Assembly (NCBI RefSeq): GCF_006351965.1
Contig: NZ_CP040932.1
Location: 1,736,001 to 1,800,000, forward strand
Direction: 5' to 3'
DNA from: Oceanicola sp. D3
GTDB lineage: Bacteria > Pseudomonadota > Alphaproteobacteria > Rhodobacterales > Rhodobacteraceae
DNA: 64,000 nt
Shown here: piece after piece, positions 7,925-16,169 of the stretch
How the letters are laid out: each line of letters begins with the position of its first letter
Position numbering within the stretch: the first letter of the stretch is position 1
The notes under the pieces: model-generated
The model's database searches: none
What the model was told of the DNA's origin: nothing
Seen by the model: the letters and a program-made list of their open reading frames with translations, nothing else
Made by a program: the position numbers and the translations under genes

Positions 7925-8779
7925 TCAGTCGGCGAAGCGGGTGTGCAGGAAGTCGATGACCTGCGGGACCATCGGGGCGAAGAGTTCTCCGCCGTGGCTG
8001 GCGCCTTCGACGCGGGTCAGGCTGGCCTCGGCGCCGCGGTCCTTGAGCGTGTCATAGAGGCGGTCGCTTTGCAGGGGGGAGACGATGATGTCTTGCGTGC
8101 CATGCATCAGGAGCATCGGGGGCAGTTGCACATCCTCCGGCAGTTGGGAGATCACCGCGACGGGGCTGGCGGCATCGGCCAGATCGGGGCTGTCGGCCAC
8201 GGGCGCGCCGATCAGCTGGGCCTCGGGCGTGGGGCCGTCGCCCATGTCCCGGTCTGGCACATCATCTTTGGCGCGGTCGGCGGCGATGTCTGTCAGGTTT
8301 GACGGCGCATACCAGGACACGACGCCTTGCAGGTTTATGTCCGCCTCTTGGGCGGCGATGATCCCGGCCCAGAGCGCCAGATGCGCGCCGGAGCTTTGGC
8401 CCCACACCGCGATTTCACCAGCGTCATAGCCGTAGTCCGCCCCGTGGTCTGACAGGAAGCGCAGGGCCTCTGCCACGTCGTCCTTTTGCGCGGGCCAGAT
8501 GGCGTTGGTTGAATAGGTGTAGTTCATCGAGGCGACGGCGATTCCGGCCTCCATCAGCGCATCGGCGCGATCCAGCACGTTGATCTGGCTCTTGTCGTTG
8601 CGGAACCAGCGCCCGCCGTGGATGAAGAGCACCACGGGCGGGTTTTCGACGCCGTCGGGGAGGTAGAGATCCAGCTGGTTGCGGTCTCCCTCGCCATAGG
8701 CAACGTCGCGCAGCACTTCGGCATGGGCCGCGCTGGCAACGAGGCTGGTGGCGAGGGTGAGGAGGAGGGCGGTTTTCAT
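7925..8779 (-). CDS. secreted alpha/beta-hydrolase (esterase/lipase family)
   Basis: A 284-aa serine hydrolase with an N-terminal signal peptide (cleavage near A20). Catalytic elements are the HGG oxyanion motif (54-56), nucleophile elbow G127-Q-S129-S-G131, acid D230 in 'HGTQD', and H262 in 'ASHGG'. The layout matches the carboxylesterase/BD-FAE group acting on small esters in the periplasm. Nothing nearby identifies a substrate. It is transcribed alone, diverging from the riboswitch-controlled ribH2. Confidence 0.88.
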   Translation of the reverse strand: MKTALLLTLATSLVASAAHAEVLRDVAYGEGDRNQLDLYLPDGVENPPVVLFIHGGRWFRNDKSQINVLDRADALMEAGIAVASMNYTYSTNAIWPAQKDDVAEALRFLSDHGADYGYDAGEIAVWGQSSGAHLALWAGIIAAQEADINLQGVVSWYAPSNLTDIAADRAKDDVPDRDMGDGPTPEAQLIGAPVADSPDLADAASPVAVISQLPEDVQLPPMLLMHGTQDIIVSPLQSDRLYDTLKDRGAEASLTRVEGASHGGELFAPMVPQVIDFLHTRFAD

Positions 8780-8901
8780 AGAGGTGGCCTTTCGTCAGTT
8801 GGCGCGATGGCTGCGCGTCTCGGGGGTAACTCAACGCACCGGGGGGGGCGGTTCCGTCGCGATGGGTGAATGGGTGGCGCGGTGGGGAGAGGCGGTTTTG
8901 A

Positions 8902-8930
8902 TTGACATCACGGGGAACGATCCGTAGCAA
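8902..8930 (+). promoter_or_regulatory. promoter for the FMN riboswitch/ribH2 transcript
   Basis: A perfect -35 TTGACA (8902-8907), a 17-bp spacer and a weaker -10 TAGCAA (8925-8930). The predicted start, about 8936, coincides with the 5' edge of the FMN aptamer, which supports the call. Confidence 0.65.
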
Positions 8931-8935
8931 AACGC

Positions 8936-9060
<125 letters not shown>

Positions 9061-9134
9061 GGGTGAACGTGCCGTGTTGGTGCGGGTGCCTCTCTACGCT
9101 CTGGGATTCTGTCATGTGGAAAGGATCTGGAGCT

Positions 9135-9605
9135 ATGACAAAATCCCCCCAATTTGCCTTCATCAAGGCGCGCTGGCATGCCGATATCGTGGATCAGGCC
9201 TTGGTTGGCTTCGAGCAGCGGCTTGCGGAGCTGGGCCTTGATGCAGCGGTTGATACCTATGATGTGCCGGGCGCGTTCGAGATGCCCTTGCTGGCGCAGA
9301 AGCTGGCCGAGAGCGGGCGCTACGCTGCCATTGCCGCGGCGGCGCTGGTGGTGGATGGCGGTATCTATCGCCATGAGTTTGTGGCGCAGGCGGTGGTTTC
9401 GGGTTTGATGGAGGCCGGGTTGAAGACGGGTGTGCCGGTTCTCTCGGTATCGCTCACGCCGCACCACTTTCAGCCCTCGGATGACCATCACGGGTTTTTC
9501 CACGCGCATTTCGTGAAGAAGGGGCGGGAGGCTGCGGATGCCGCGGTGCAGGTGACCGCGCTGCATGAGGCCCTGCAGCCGGGCAGCGCAGCCGCTGCGG
9601 CCTGA
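9135..9605 (+). CDS. ribH2: 6,7-dimethyl-8-ribityllumazine synthase, RibH2 type
   Basis: Condenses 5-amino-6-ribitylamino-uracil with 3,4-dihydroxybutanone phosphate to the riboflavin precursor lumazine. The protein is 156 aa, with 'IKARWHADIVDQA', 'DVPGAFEMPLLAQKLA' and 'VVDGGIYRHEFVAQAV'. The phosphate- and substrate-binding segments resemble the decameric RibH2 branch known from Brucella and rhizobia, rather than the 60-mer RibH1. The ATG at 9135 is the first start after the FMN riboswitch and has AAGGA ten bases upstream. No other riboflavin genes are adjacent, which is normal for RibH2. Confidence 0.92.
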   Translation: MTKSPQFAFIKARWHADIVDQALVGFEQRLAELGLDAAVDTYDVPGAFEMPLLAQKLAESGRYAAIAAAALVVDGGIYRHEFVAQAVVSGLMEAGLKTGVPVLSVSLTPHHFQPSDDHHGFFHAHFVKKGREAADAAVQVTALHEALQPGSAAAAA

Positions 9606-9648
9606 CCGGGAGGCGCGCCGCACGAGAATGTGCGGCGCCCTTCGCGGG

Positions 9649-10638
9649 TTACTCCACCGCCGCGTGCTGATCGCCCGATGTAACGAGGCGTTCAGCCGTG
9701 AACTTGTCGGTTATCAGCAAGTCGATGATGCCGGTGTTGAGTGCGCCGCGAATGGCCTCTGTCTTGGACTGGCCGCCGGCCAGGGCGATGACACGGTCGA
9801 CCTTGGCGAGCTCTTCGAGGGTGAGGCCGATCACCCGGTCGTCGAGGGGTGTTTTGACGAAAGCGCCCTCGGCGTCGAAGAAGCGCAGGCTCATGTCACC
9901 CACGCCGCCGGCCTCTGCCACATCGGCCAATTCCCGGGATGTGAACACGTTGCCGCTGCGGGCCAGCATGCCCGAGGGTTCCACCGCGCCGATCCCGACG
10001 ATGGCGAGGGTGATGCGGGCGAAGAGGTCCATCGTTTCGCGCACGTAGGGATCGCCCAGCAGCACGAGTTTTGCCTCCCGCGACTGTGCCACGCCCGGCG
10101 CGCTCAGCACATGCGCTTCGGCTCCGGTGAGCTTGGCCAGCCGGGTTGTCAGCTGGTTGGCATGCATCTGCACGGTCGGGTTACCCATGCCGCCGAGCGT
10201 TTGCACGACGTAGCGGGCTTTGCCGGACTTCATCGGGTGGATGTTTTCGACCATGCGAAGGATGGTTTCGGACCAGCTCGACACGCCGATGATCTCGTCG
10301 GTTTGCAGGGTCGCTTCCACGAAATGCGCCGCCGCCTCGCCAATGCGCGCCATGATGGCGGCGTCACGGTCTTCGGTGCATTCGACGACGATTGCTTCGG
10401 CCAGGTTGAACTGCTGCCTCAGCCCGGTTTCGAGCTCTGCGTAGGTGCCGGAGGGCGAGACGACCGTGGTGCGGACGATCTCTTCTTCCTGCGCTTTCTT
10501 CAGCATCCGCGAGACGGTGGCTTGCGATATCCGCAGATGCTTGGCGATCGCGGCCTGTCTTTGGCCCTCGACGTGATACATCTGGGCGACGCGGGCGATC
10601 ATGCGGAGTTCGTGGAGACGGGCCAATGTGCCAACCAA
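9649..10638 (-). CDS. SorC/DeoR-family sugar-responsive transcriptional regulator
   Basis: A 329-aa regulator with an N-terminal HTH (about 15-50; 'AAIAKHLRISQATVSRMLKKA') and a C-terminal SorC sugar-phosphate-binding domain ('TLGGMGN', 'AHVLSAPGVA', 'GIGAVEPSG', 'RVIALAGGQSKTEAIRGAL'). This is the architecture of EryD, SorC and DeoR-type effectors that sense a phosphorylated pathway intermediate. It is the last gene of a leftward unit after the FGGY kinase. A copy of the locus operator sits in the 25-bp gap just upstream, suggesting autoregulation. It is the obvious candidate to bind all three operator copies. Confidence 0.9.
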   Translation of the reverse strand: MVGTLARLHELRMIARVAQMYHVEGQRQAAIAKHLRISQATVSRMLKKAQEEEIVRTTVVSPSGTYAELETGLRQQFNLAEAIVVECTEDRDAAIMARIGEAAAHFVEATLQTDEIIGVSSWSETILRMVENIHPMKSGKARYVVQTLGGMGNPTVQMHANQLTTRLAKLTGAEAHVLSAPGVAQSREAKLVLLGDPYVRETMDLFARITLAIVGIGAVEPSGMLARSGNVFTSRELADVAEAGGVGDMSLRFFDAEGAFVKTPLDDRVIGLTLEELAKVDRVIALAGGQSKTEAIRGALNTGIIDLLITDKFTAERLVTSGDQHAAVE

Positions 10639-10646
10639 ATCCCTAG

Positions 10647-10662
10647 GTATGAATATTTATTC
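10647..10662. promoter_or_regulatory. operator-like site upstream of the SorC regulator
   Basis: GTATGAATATTTATTC shares ATGAATATTTAT with the two operators in the divergent promoter region at 13.9-14.1 kb. It occupies the short gap between the kinase stop and the regulator start. Confidence 0.6.
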
Positions 10663-10663
10663 A

Positions 10664-12127
10664 TTACACGTCGCAAAGCACACGTGCAACGGCCTTTCGC
10701 CAGCGTTCCAAGTCGCCGTGGCGGGGCTCCTCAGCCATTTGGGGCGCGATCTTGGTGCCGCGTTTGACCAGCCCGGCCAGCGTGTCGAGATCGGGCCAGA
10801 CCCCGGTGGCCAGACCGGCGAGATATGCCGCGCCGATGGCTGAGGCCTCGGAGTTCTTGTTGGGGGTCACCGCATGGTTGATGTAGTCGGCCACCAGCTG
10901 CATCAGGAACGGATTGCCGCTGGGGCCGCCATCGACGGAGAGCCGGCCAATGCCGCCGGCCGCGTGAGACATGATGGCGTAGATATCCTGCACCTGAAAC
11001 GCCATGCTTTCGACGGCGGCGCGGGCGATATGGGCCGGACCGGCCCCGAAGGAGAGGCCGCAGATCAGCCCGCGTGCCTCGGAATCCCAGTAGGGTGAGC
11101 CAAGGCCGACATGCGCCGGTATCAACGACACCTCGCCCGATGTGTCGACGGTTTGTGCGAGGTCGAGCAGTGCTTCGACGCCGTCCAGACCGAGCAGCGT
11201 GGCCGTCCAGGGCAGGATGGAGGCGCTGACGAGGATGTTGCCTTCGAAGGCATAGGTGGACTGGCCATTCAGGGACCAGGCGATGGTTGTGGTGATGCCC
11301 TTCGGCGGTTCTATGAAATCCGGTATCGTCGTCATGACGGAAGACCCGGTGCCGAAGGTGATCTTGCCGTCGCCGTGGCCAAAGGCACCGTGCCCGAATA
11401 GCGCCGCATGGGAATCTCCGATGGCAGAGGCGATTGGAATGCCGTCCGGCATGACGCCCGTGCCCCGCGTTTGGCCGAAGACATGCGCGGAATCCTTCAC
11501 CTCGGGCAGCATGGCGGGATCAATCTTGAACAAGGCGCAGAGCTGATCGTCCCAGCGGCTTTCAGACAGATTGAAGAGCTGGGTGCGCGCCGCATTGGAT
11601 CGGTCGGTGGCGTGGACCGCGCCGCCTGAGAACTTCCAGATCAGCCAGCTGTCGACGGTGCCGATGCAGATCTCGCTGGAGGCCGCGCCGTGGTTCTCGA
11701 TCAGCCAGGCGGCTTTGGGGGCCGGGAACAGCGGATCAATCGGCAGGCCGGTCCGTGCGATGACGTCAGCCTCATGCCCGGCCTGCTTGAGCGCTTCGCA
11801 GGCGGCGGAGGTGCGGCGGCATTGCCACGTGACCACCGGGCCGAGTGGCGCGCCCGTCTCGCGATCCCAGATCAGGATGGATTCTCGCTGGTTGGAAATG
11901 CCGAGAGCCGCGATTTCGACCTCTGGCCTGCTTGCGAGGCAGGCGGTGATGGCCTTTTGCGTGGCGGCCCAGATTTCGTTTGCGTCCTGTTGTACCCATC
12001 CGGACCGGGGGTGCTCGGTTGGCACTGGCGCAGAGCCGCTGGCGAGGATTTCGCCAGCTTCGGAGACCAGCACGGCTTTGGAATTTGTCGTGCCTTCGTC
12101 GATTGCCAGAACAACCCTCTGCGCCAT
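10664..12127 (-). CDS. FGGY-family carbohydrate kinase
   Basis: A 487-aa ATP-dependent sugar or polyol kinase with both FGGY domains. The N-terminal phosphate loop is 'DEGTTNSKAVL' (about 8-18), followed by 'GISNQRES', 'TWQCRRT' and 'TGLPIDPLF'. The C-terminal domain has 'GDSHAALFGHGAFG', the glycine-rich 'FGTGSS' and 'DGGPSGNPFLMQLVAD'. It is closest in feel to glycerol/erythritol kinases, but the neighbours (split transketolase, dehydrogenases, TIM-family enzyme) argue for a ketose or polyol substrate other than glycerol. It is 4 bp from the transketolase gene upstream, so they form one operon. Confidence 0.88.
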   Translation of the reverse strand: MAQRVVLAIDEGTTNSKAVLVSEAGEILASGSAPVPTEHPRSGWVQQDANEIWAATQKAITACLASRPEVEIAALGISNQRESILIWDRETGAPLGPVVTWQCRRTSAACEALKQAGHEADVIARTGLPIDPLFPAPKAAWLIENHGAASSEICIGTVDSWLIWKFSGGAVHATDRSNAARTQLFNLSESRWDDQLCALFKIDPAMLPEVKDSAHVFGQTRGTGVMPDGIPIASAIGDSHAALFGHGAFGHGDGKITFGTGSSVMTTIPDFIEPPKGITTTIAWSLNGQSTYAFEGNILVSASILPWTATLLGLDGVEALLDLAQTVDTSGEVSLIPAHVGLGSPYWDSEARGLICGLSFGAGPAHIARAAVESMAFQVQDIYAIMSHAAGGIGRLSVDGGPSGNPFLMQLVADYINHAVTPNKNSEASAIGAAYLAGLATGVWPDLDTLAGLVKRGTKIAPQMAEEPRHGDLERWRKAVARVLCDV

Positions 12128-12131
12128 TGCC

Positions 12132-13091
12132 TTATCCTTTTCTCTTCAACAGCTCCGCCGCGCTGTCGGCAATCGCCTCGGGCGCCATGCCGAAATCGTC
12201 GAGGAGCGTATTGGCCGACCCGGTATGGGCGAAGACCCCGGGCACGCCGAGCCGTGCCATCGGCACCGGGTGGTGGTCAACAACAACCTCGGCCACGGCG
12301 CTGCCGAGCCCGCCGAAGGTGGTGTGCTCTTCGCAGGTGAGGAGGGCGCCGGTATCTTGCGCAGCTTGGATGATGGCGTTTTCGTCGATGGGGCGCACGC
12401 AGGCCATGTTGAGCACGCGGGCCGAGATGCCCCGGCCTTCAAGGATGGCGGCGGCGGTGACTGCGCGGTGGCTGAGCACGCCATTGGCGATGATCGTCAC
12501 ATCGGAGCCGTCGCGCAATGTGTTGGCCTTGCCCAATTCAAAGACGTGATCTTCTGGCAGCAGGTCGGGCACGCCGACGCGGCTGAGCCGAAGGAAGCAC
12601 CCGCCCTCATACGCCGCTGCCCAGCGGATCACGGCGGCGGTTTCGGCGCGGTCGGCGGGCGCGATGACCGGCACGTTGGGCAGGGCGCGCACCCAGGCGA
12701 AATCCTCGATGGAATGGTGGGTTGGGCCAAGATCGCCATAGGCCATGCCCGAGGAGATGCCGACCAGCTTCACGTTGGTTTCGGAATAGGCGACATCGGC
12801 CTTGATCTGTTCCAGCGCGCGCCCCGTCAGGAAGGGTGCGGCGGCGCAGACAAAGGGGATTTTGCCGCCATTGGCCAGCCCGGCGCCGACGCCGACCATG
12901 TTTTGCTCGGCAATGCCGACATTGATCAGCCGTTCCGGGAACTTGTCTCGAAAGTCGCCCAGCTTGGACGAGCCGACCGAGTCGTTGACCACCGCGACGA
13001 TGTCGGTGTTGTCGGCGGCGATCTCCTCAAGCACGCCGACGAAGGTGTTGCGGCAATCGTGGAGTTTTGCTGTGTCGAAAGGCATGTTCAT
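12132..13091 (-). CDS. transketolase C-terminal subunit
   Basis: A 319-aa protein holding the pyrimidine-binding and C-terminal domains of a transketolase: 'RLINVGIAEQNMVGVGAGLA' includes the catalytic Glu that activates thiamine diphosphate, with 'SYSE/AYGDLGPTHHSIED'-type substrate residues and a C-terminal 'VRPIDENAI' domain. Its ATG overlaps the TGA of the N-terminal subunit by 4 bp, so both halves are made together and should form one enzyme. Split transketolases in sugar loci often act on unusual keto-sugar phosphates, for example apulose 4-phosphate (family knowledge, recalled). Confidence 0.92.
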   Translation of the reverse strand: MNMPFDTAKLHDCRNTFVGVLEEIAADNTDIVAVVNDSVGSSKLGDFRDKFPERLINVGIAEQNMVGVGAGLANGGKIPFVCAAAPFLTGRALEQIKADVAYSETNVKLVGISSGMAYGDLGPTHHSIEDFAWVRALPNVPVIAPADRAETAAVIRWAAAYEGGCFLRLSRVGVPDLLPEDHVFELGKANTLRDGSDVTIIANGVLSHRAVTAAAILEGRGISARVLNMACVRPIDENAIIQAAQDTGALLTCEEHTTFGGLGSAVAEVVVDHHPVPMARLGVPGVFAHTGSANTLLDDFGMAPEAIADSAAELLKRKG

Positions 13092-13909
13092 TGTGCGGCC
13101 TCCTCAAGCTCGGCCATGGCCTGTTTGTATTGATCTTCGGAGGGCACCTTGTGGTGCCATGCGACGTTGTCGGACATGAAGGAAATGCCTTGGCCCTTGT
13201 TGGTGTGGGCGACGATGCATTTTGGCTTTCCGGCAGTGATCGTCTCGGGGGAGAGGGCGCGGCAGATTTGCTCCATGTCGTGACCGTCGATCTCTTCAAC
13301 GGCCCAGCCGAAGGCTTCCAACTTGGGCGCGATGGGCGCGATGTTGTTGGTGTCGGCCAGCCGCGCGCCCTGTTGCAGGCGGTTGTGGTCGATGATCAGG
13401 GTCAGGTTGTCGAGCTTGAACTGCGCGGCGGCCATGATCGCCTCCCAGTTGGAGCCTTCCTGCATCTCGCCGTCGCCGGTGATGACGAAGGTGCGCCAGC
13501 TTGCGCCGTCGAGTTGCGCGGCCTTGGCCATGCCGACGCCAACCGGCAGCCCGTGACCGAGCGGGCCTGTGTTGGTTTCGACCCCCGGCACCTTGACCCG
13601 GTTGGGGTGGCCGTTCAGCCGTGAGCGGTGCTGAAGGAAGGTTGAGATCTCTTCCTTCGGGATGAAGCCCTTTTCGGAGAGGGTGATATAGAGCGCGAGG
13701 GCCGTGTGCCCCTTGCTGAGCACCAGACGGTCGCGCGCGGGATCCTGCGGCGCGTCCGGGTTTACGTTCATGGTGTGGAAGTAGAGCGCCGTCAGCAGAT
13801 CAGTCACCGACATTTCACCGCCGATATGACCGGCGCCGGCTTCGAAGACGGCCTGCAGGTCGCGGCGGCGGATACGATTCGCCATTGCGGCAAGGTCAAA
13901 CGGGGTCAT
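13088..13909 (-). CDS. transketolase N-terminal subunit
   Basis: A 273-aa thiamine-diphosphate domain of a two-subunit transketolase: 'GHIGGEMSVTDLLTALYF', 'RDRLVLSKGHTALALY', and the ThDP motif starting G145-D-G and reaching N176 ('GDGEMQEG...DHN'). I place the start at ATG 13909 ('MTPFDLAA'), preceded by AAGGTGAG; the open frame upstream crosses the promoter and operator. It is first in the leftward operon with the C-terminal subunit, kinase and regulator. Confidence 0.92.
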   Translation of the reverse strand: MTPFDLAAMANRIRRRDLQAVFEAGAGHIGGEMSVTDLLTALYFHTMNVNPDAPQDPARDRLVLSKGHTALALYITLSEKGFIPKEEISTFLQHRSRLNGHPNRVKVPGVETNTGPLGHGLPVGVGMAKAAQLDGASWRTFVITGDGEMQEGSNWEAIMAAAQFKLDNLTLIIDHNRLQQGARLADTNNIAPIAPKLEAFGWAVEEIDGHDMEQICRALSPETITAGKPKCIVAHTNKGQGISFMSDNVAWHHKVPSEDQYKQAMAELEEAAQ

Positions 13910-13921
13910 TTTCTCACCTTT

Positions 13922-13969
13922 GCATAAATATTCCATATCCAGTAAACATACAAATGCAGATTTCGTCAA
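13922..13969 (-). promoter_or_regulatory. leftward promoter with operator for the transketolase operon
   Basis: On the minus strand, TTGACG (13969-13964), a 17-bp spacer and TTTACT (13946-13941) form a plausible sigma-70 promoter with a start near 13934. The operator-like GCATAAATATTC (13922-13933) overlaps the predicted start site and is the exact reverse complement of the rightward operator core. Confidence 0.68.
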
Positions 13970-14035
13970 GTGGACCAAAAACGCGAATGGCAATAGTACG
14001 TTGGCGGAAGCTGCGCGAGAATCGATCAGCTATGC

Positions 14036-14091
14036 TTGACAGCCCCGGGCTTGCTGGCATAGCATTTTACATCAAGCATGAATATTTATGC
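14036..14091 (+). promoter_or_regulatory. rightward promoter with operator for the ABC transporter operon
   Basis: TTGACA (14036-14041), an 18-bp spacer and TAGCAT (14060-14065) give a start near 14072. The pseudo-palindrome GCATGAATATTTATGC (14076-14091) follows immediately, a classical repressor position. Its core GAATATTTATGC is the reverse complement of the site at 13922-13933. Confidence 0.7.
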
Positions 14092-14112
14092 TATGTGAGG
14101 AGAAAACAGGCG

Positions 14113-15087
14113 ATGTCCCAGGCGACCGCACCCCAGAAACCAAAACTGTCCGAAATGCTGTCGCTCAGCGGAACGACCGGCCCGCTGATCGGGCTTTTGC
14201 TGCTCTGTGCCTTCCTCGGCGTTGCGACCGATTCCTTCCTGTCGTTTCGCAACTTCCTGAACATTGCCGACCAGATCACCGTTCTGGGAATCATGGCGGT
14301 GGGGATGACCTTCGTGATCCTGATCGGCGGTATCGACCTTTCGGTGGGCTCGATCCTCGCACTGGCGATGATGGTGCTGGGCTATCTCAATGTGGAGGCA
14401 GGGGTGCCCATGACCTTTGCCATACTGGGGGCGCTGGCCGCTGCTGCCGTGGCGGGGGCCATTTCGGGGCTGCTGATTACCGAATTCAAGGTGCCTGCCT
14501 TCATTGCCACCTTGGCGATGATGTCGATCGCGCGGGGCGTGGCGAACATGATCACCAATGGCTCCCAGATCATCGGGTTTCCGGCGTGGTTCAACATGAG
14601 TGCGATCATCCGCTACGGCGGGTTCCTGACCCTTACGGTTGCGGTGATGCTCATTGTGTTTTCAGCGGCGTTCTTCTTTCAGCGTTATCGGGAGGGTGGG
14701 CGCAAGCTTTATGCCATTGGCGGCAACCCGGAGGTGGCGCGGTTGGCTGGTATCAACGTCAAGCGGATGACGGTGCTTGTTTACACCGCATCGGCGCTGC
14801 TGTCGGGCCTTGCCGGGGTGCTGCTTGCTGCGCGGCTCGACTCTGTGCAGCCAAGCTCGGGCGTGGCCTACGAGCTTGATGCCATCGCCGCTGTGGTGAT
14901 TGGCGGCACCAGCCTTTCGGGAGGATCGGGGGGTGTCATCGGCACCATTATCGGCGTGCTGATCATCGGCGTTCTGCGCAACGGGCTGAACCTGCTGAGC
15001 GTTTCGCCGTTCTTGCAGGCTGTCATCATCGGGCTGGTCATCGTGCTGGCTGTCGCCGCCGAGACCTTCAAACAACGCGGAAAGTGA
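14113..15087 (+). CDS. ribose-type sugar ABC transporter permease (RbsC family)
   Basis: A 324-aa integral inner-membrane protein with roughly ten hydrophobic segments. It has RbsC-family features: 'GGIDLSVGSILALAMM' and 'GGTSLSGGSGGVIGTIIGVLIIGVLRNGL'. It forms the transmembrane channel for the sugar delivered by the adjacent binding protein. ATG 14113 is chosen over longer frames because they run through the promoter; AGGAG lies 11 bases upstream. It is first gene of the rightward operon. Confidence 0.93.
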   Translation: MSQATAPQKPKLSEMLSLSGTTGPLIGLLLLCAFLGVATDSFLSFRNFLNIADQITVLGIMAVGMTFVILIGGIDLSVGSILALAMMVLGYLNVEAGVPMTFAILGALAAAAVAGAISGLLITEFKVPAFIATLAMMSIARGVANMITNGSQIIGFPAWFNMSAIIRYGGFLTLTVAVMLIVFSAAFFFQRYREGGRKLYAIGGNPEVARLAGINVKRMTVLVYTASALLSGLAGVLLAARLDSVQPSSGVAYELDAIAAVVIGGTSLSGGSGGVIGTIIGVLIIGVLRNGLNLLSVSPFLQAVIIGLVIVLAVAAETFKQRGK

Positions 15088-15096
15088 GAGTTCCGG

Positions 15097-15117
15097 GGCG
15101 CGGCTTTTGTCCGCGCC
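15097..15117 (+). promoter_or_regulatory. intercistronic hairpin between permease and binding-protein genes
   Basis: GGCGCGG, loop CTTTTGT, CCGCGCC, just after the permease stop. There is no T run after it, so it more likely acts as an RNA-stability or processing hairpin, allowing the binding protein to be made in excess, than as a terminator. Confidence 0.5.
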
Positions 15118-15198
15118 TCGCCCAAAAAGGCCCGGAGGCTACCGGGACTACAACGGGGACATCATTGGCGCCCCACCCAACTCAAGGAGGAGAAATCC

Positions 15199-16131
15199 AT
15201 GAAATCCAAGCTGAAAGCCGCTCTTGCAGCGACTGCACTTGTCGCGACGGCGGGCTCCGCTGCTGCCGAGATCGAGAAGATCGGCCTTGCCGTGCCGAAC
15301 CTGCAGGCCGACTTCTTCAACCAGATCAAGCTGGGCGTTGAAGGCTATGCCGCCGAGAAAGGCATCGAGGTTATCGTGGTGGACGCCAAGAACGACACCG
15401 CCACTCAGGTTAGCCAGGTGCAGGATTTGATGACCCAAGGCATCGACGCCTTCATCTACATCCCCGCCGGTGCCGCTGCTGCTGCCGTTCCCACCCGTCT
15501 GGCCCGCGCCGAGGGCATACCGGTGATCAACGTTGACCGCACGCCCGAGGGCGCACCGGGCGACACTTTCATTGCCGGTGAAAGCGTGGAATCCGCCTAT
15601 CAGGTTTGCAACCACATCATCGGCCTGGCCGGTGGCGAGGGCAAAATGGCAATCATCCATGGCCAGAAGGGCACCACGCCGGAAGTTCTGCGCTTTGAGG
15701 GCTGCAAGCGCGCCATCGACGAGAACCCGGGCGTTGAGCTGGTGACGCAGCAATGGTCGCAGATGTGGTCGCCCGACGAAGGCTTCTCGATCGCGCAGAA
15801 CATGCTGCAGGCGAACCCCGACCTGAAACTGATCTTTGGTCAGGCTGACGGCCTTGCCATGGGCGCGGCCAAGGCTGTTGATGTGGCCGGGCTTTCGGAA
15901 CAGGTGATCATCGGTGGTTATGACGGCGATGTTGCCGCGCTGGAATACCTCGCCAAATGCGAAGGCCCCTTCATCGTTACTGCCACCCAGAGCACCCAGC
16001 TGATGGGCCGCCTTGCGGTGGATTCTGCGATCAAGGTTGCAGCCGGAGAAGAGGTGCCGGAGCGCCAGATCCCGAACGCGGTTCTGACCACCTGTGAGGA
16101 TGCCCCGGCTTACGTCGAGAAGCATCCCTGA
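15199..16131 (+). CDS. periplasmic sugar-binding protein of ABC transporter (RbsB-like)
   Basis: A 310-aa exported binding protein with a signal peptide (cleavage around residues 22-24, 'GSAAAE'). The type-I periplasmic binding fold is clear: 'IGLAVPNLQADFFNQIKLGVE', 'QVQDLMTQGIDAFIYIPAG', 'IPVINVDRTPEG', 'GKMAIIHGQKGTT' and 'IIGGYDGDVAALE'. The RbsB-like class takes pentoses and polyols, among others. It has a strong AAGGAGG ribosome-binding site and lies in the operon permease, binding protein, ATPase. Confidence 0.93.
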   Translation: MKSKLKAALAATALVATAGSAAAEIEKIGLAVPNLQADFFNQIKLGVEGYAAEKGIEVIVVDAKNDTATQVSQVQDLMTQGIDAFIYIPAGAAAAAVPTRLARAEGIPVINVDRTPEGAPGDTFIAGESVESAYQVCNHIIGLAGGEGKMAIIHGQKGTTPEVLRFEGCKRAIDENPGVELVTQQWSQMWSPDEGFSIAQNMLQANPDLKLIFGQADGLAMGAAKAVDVAGLSEQVIIGGYDGDVAALEYLAKCEGPFIVTATQSTQLMGRLAVDSAIKVAAGEEVPERQIPNAVLTTCEDAPAYVEKHP

Positions 16132-16169
16132 TCCGCGACCACCGGCACCCGATCACGAAAGGCGACGCC

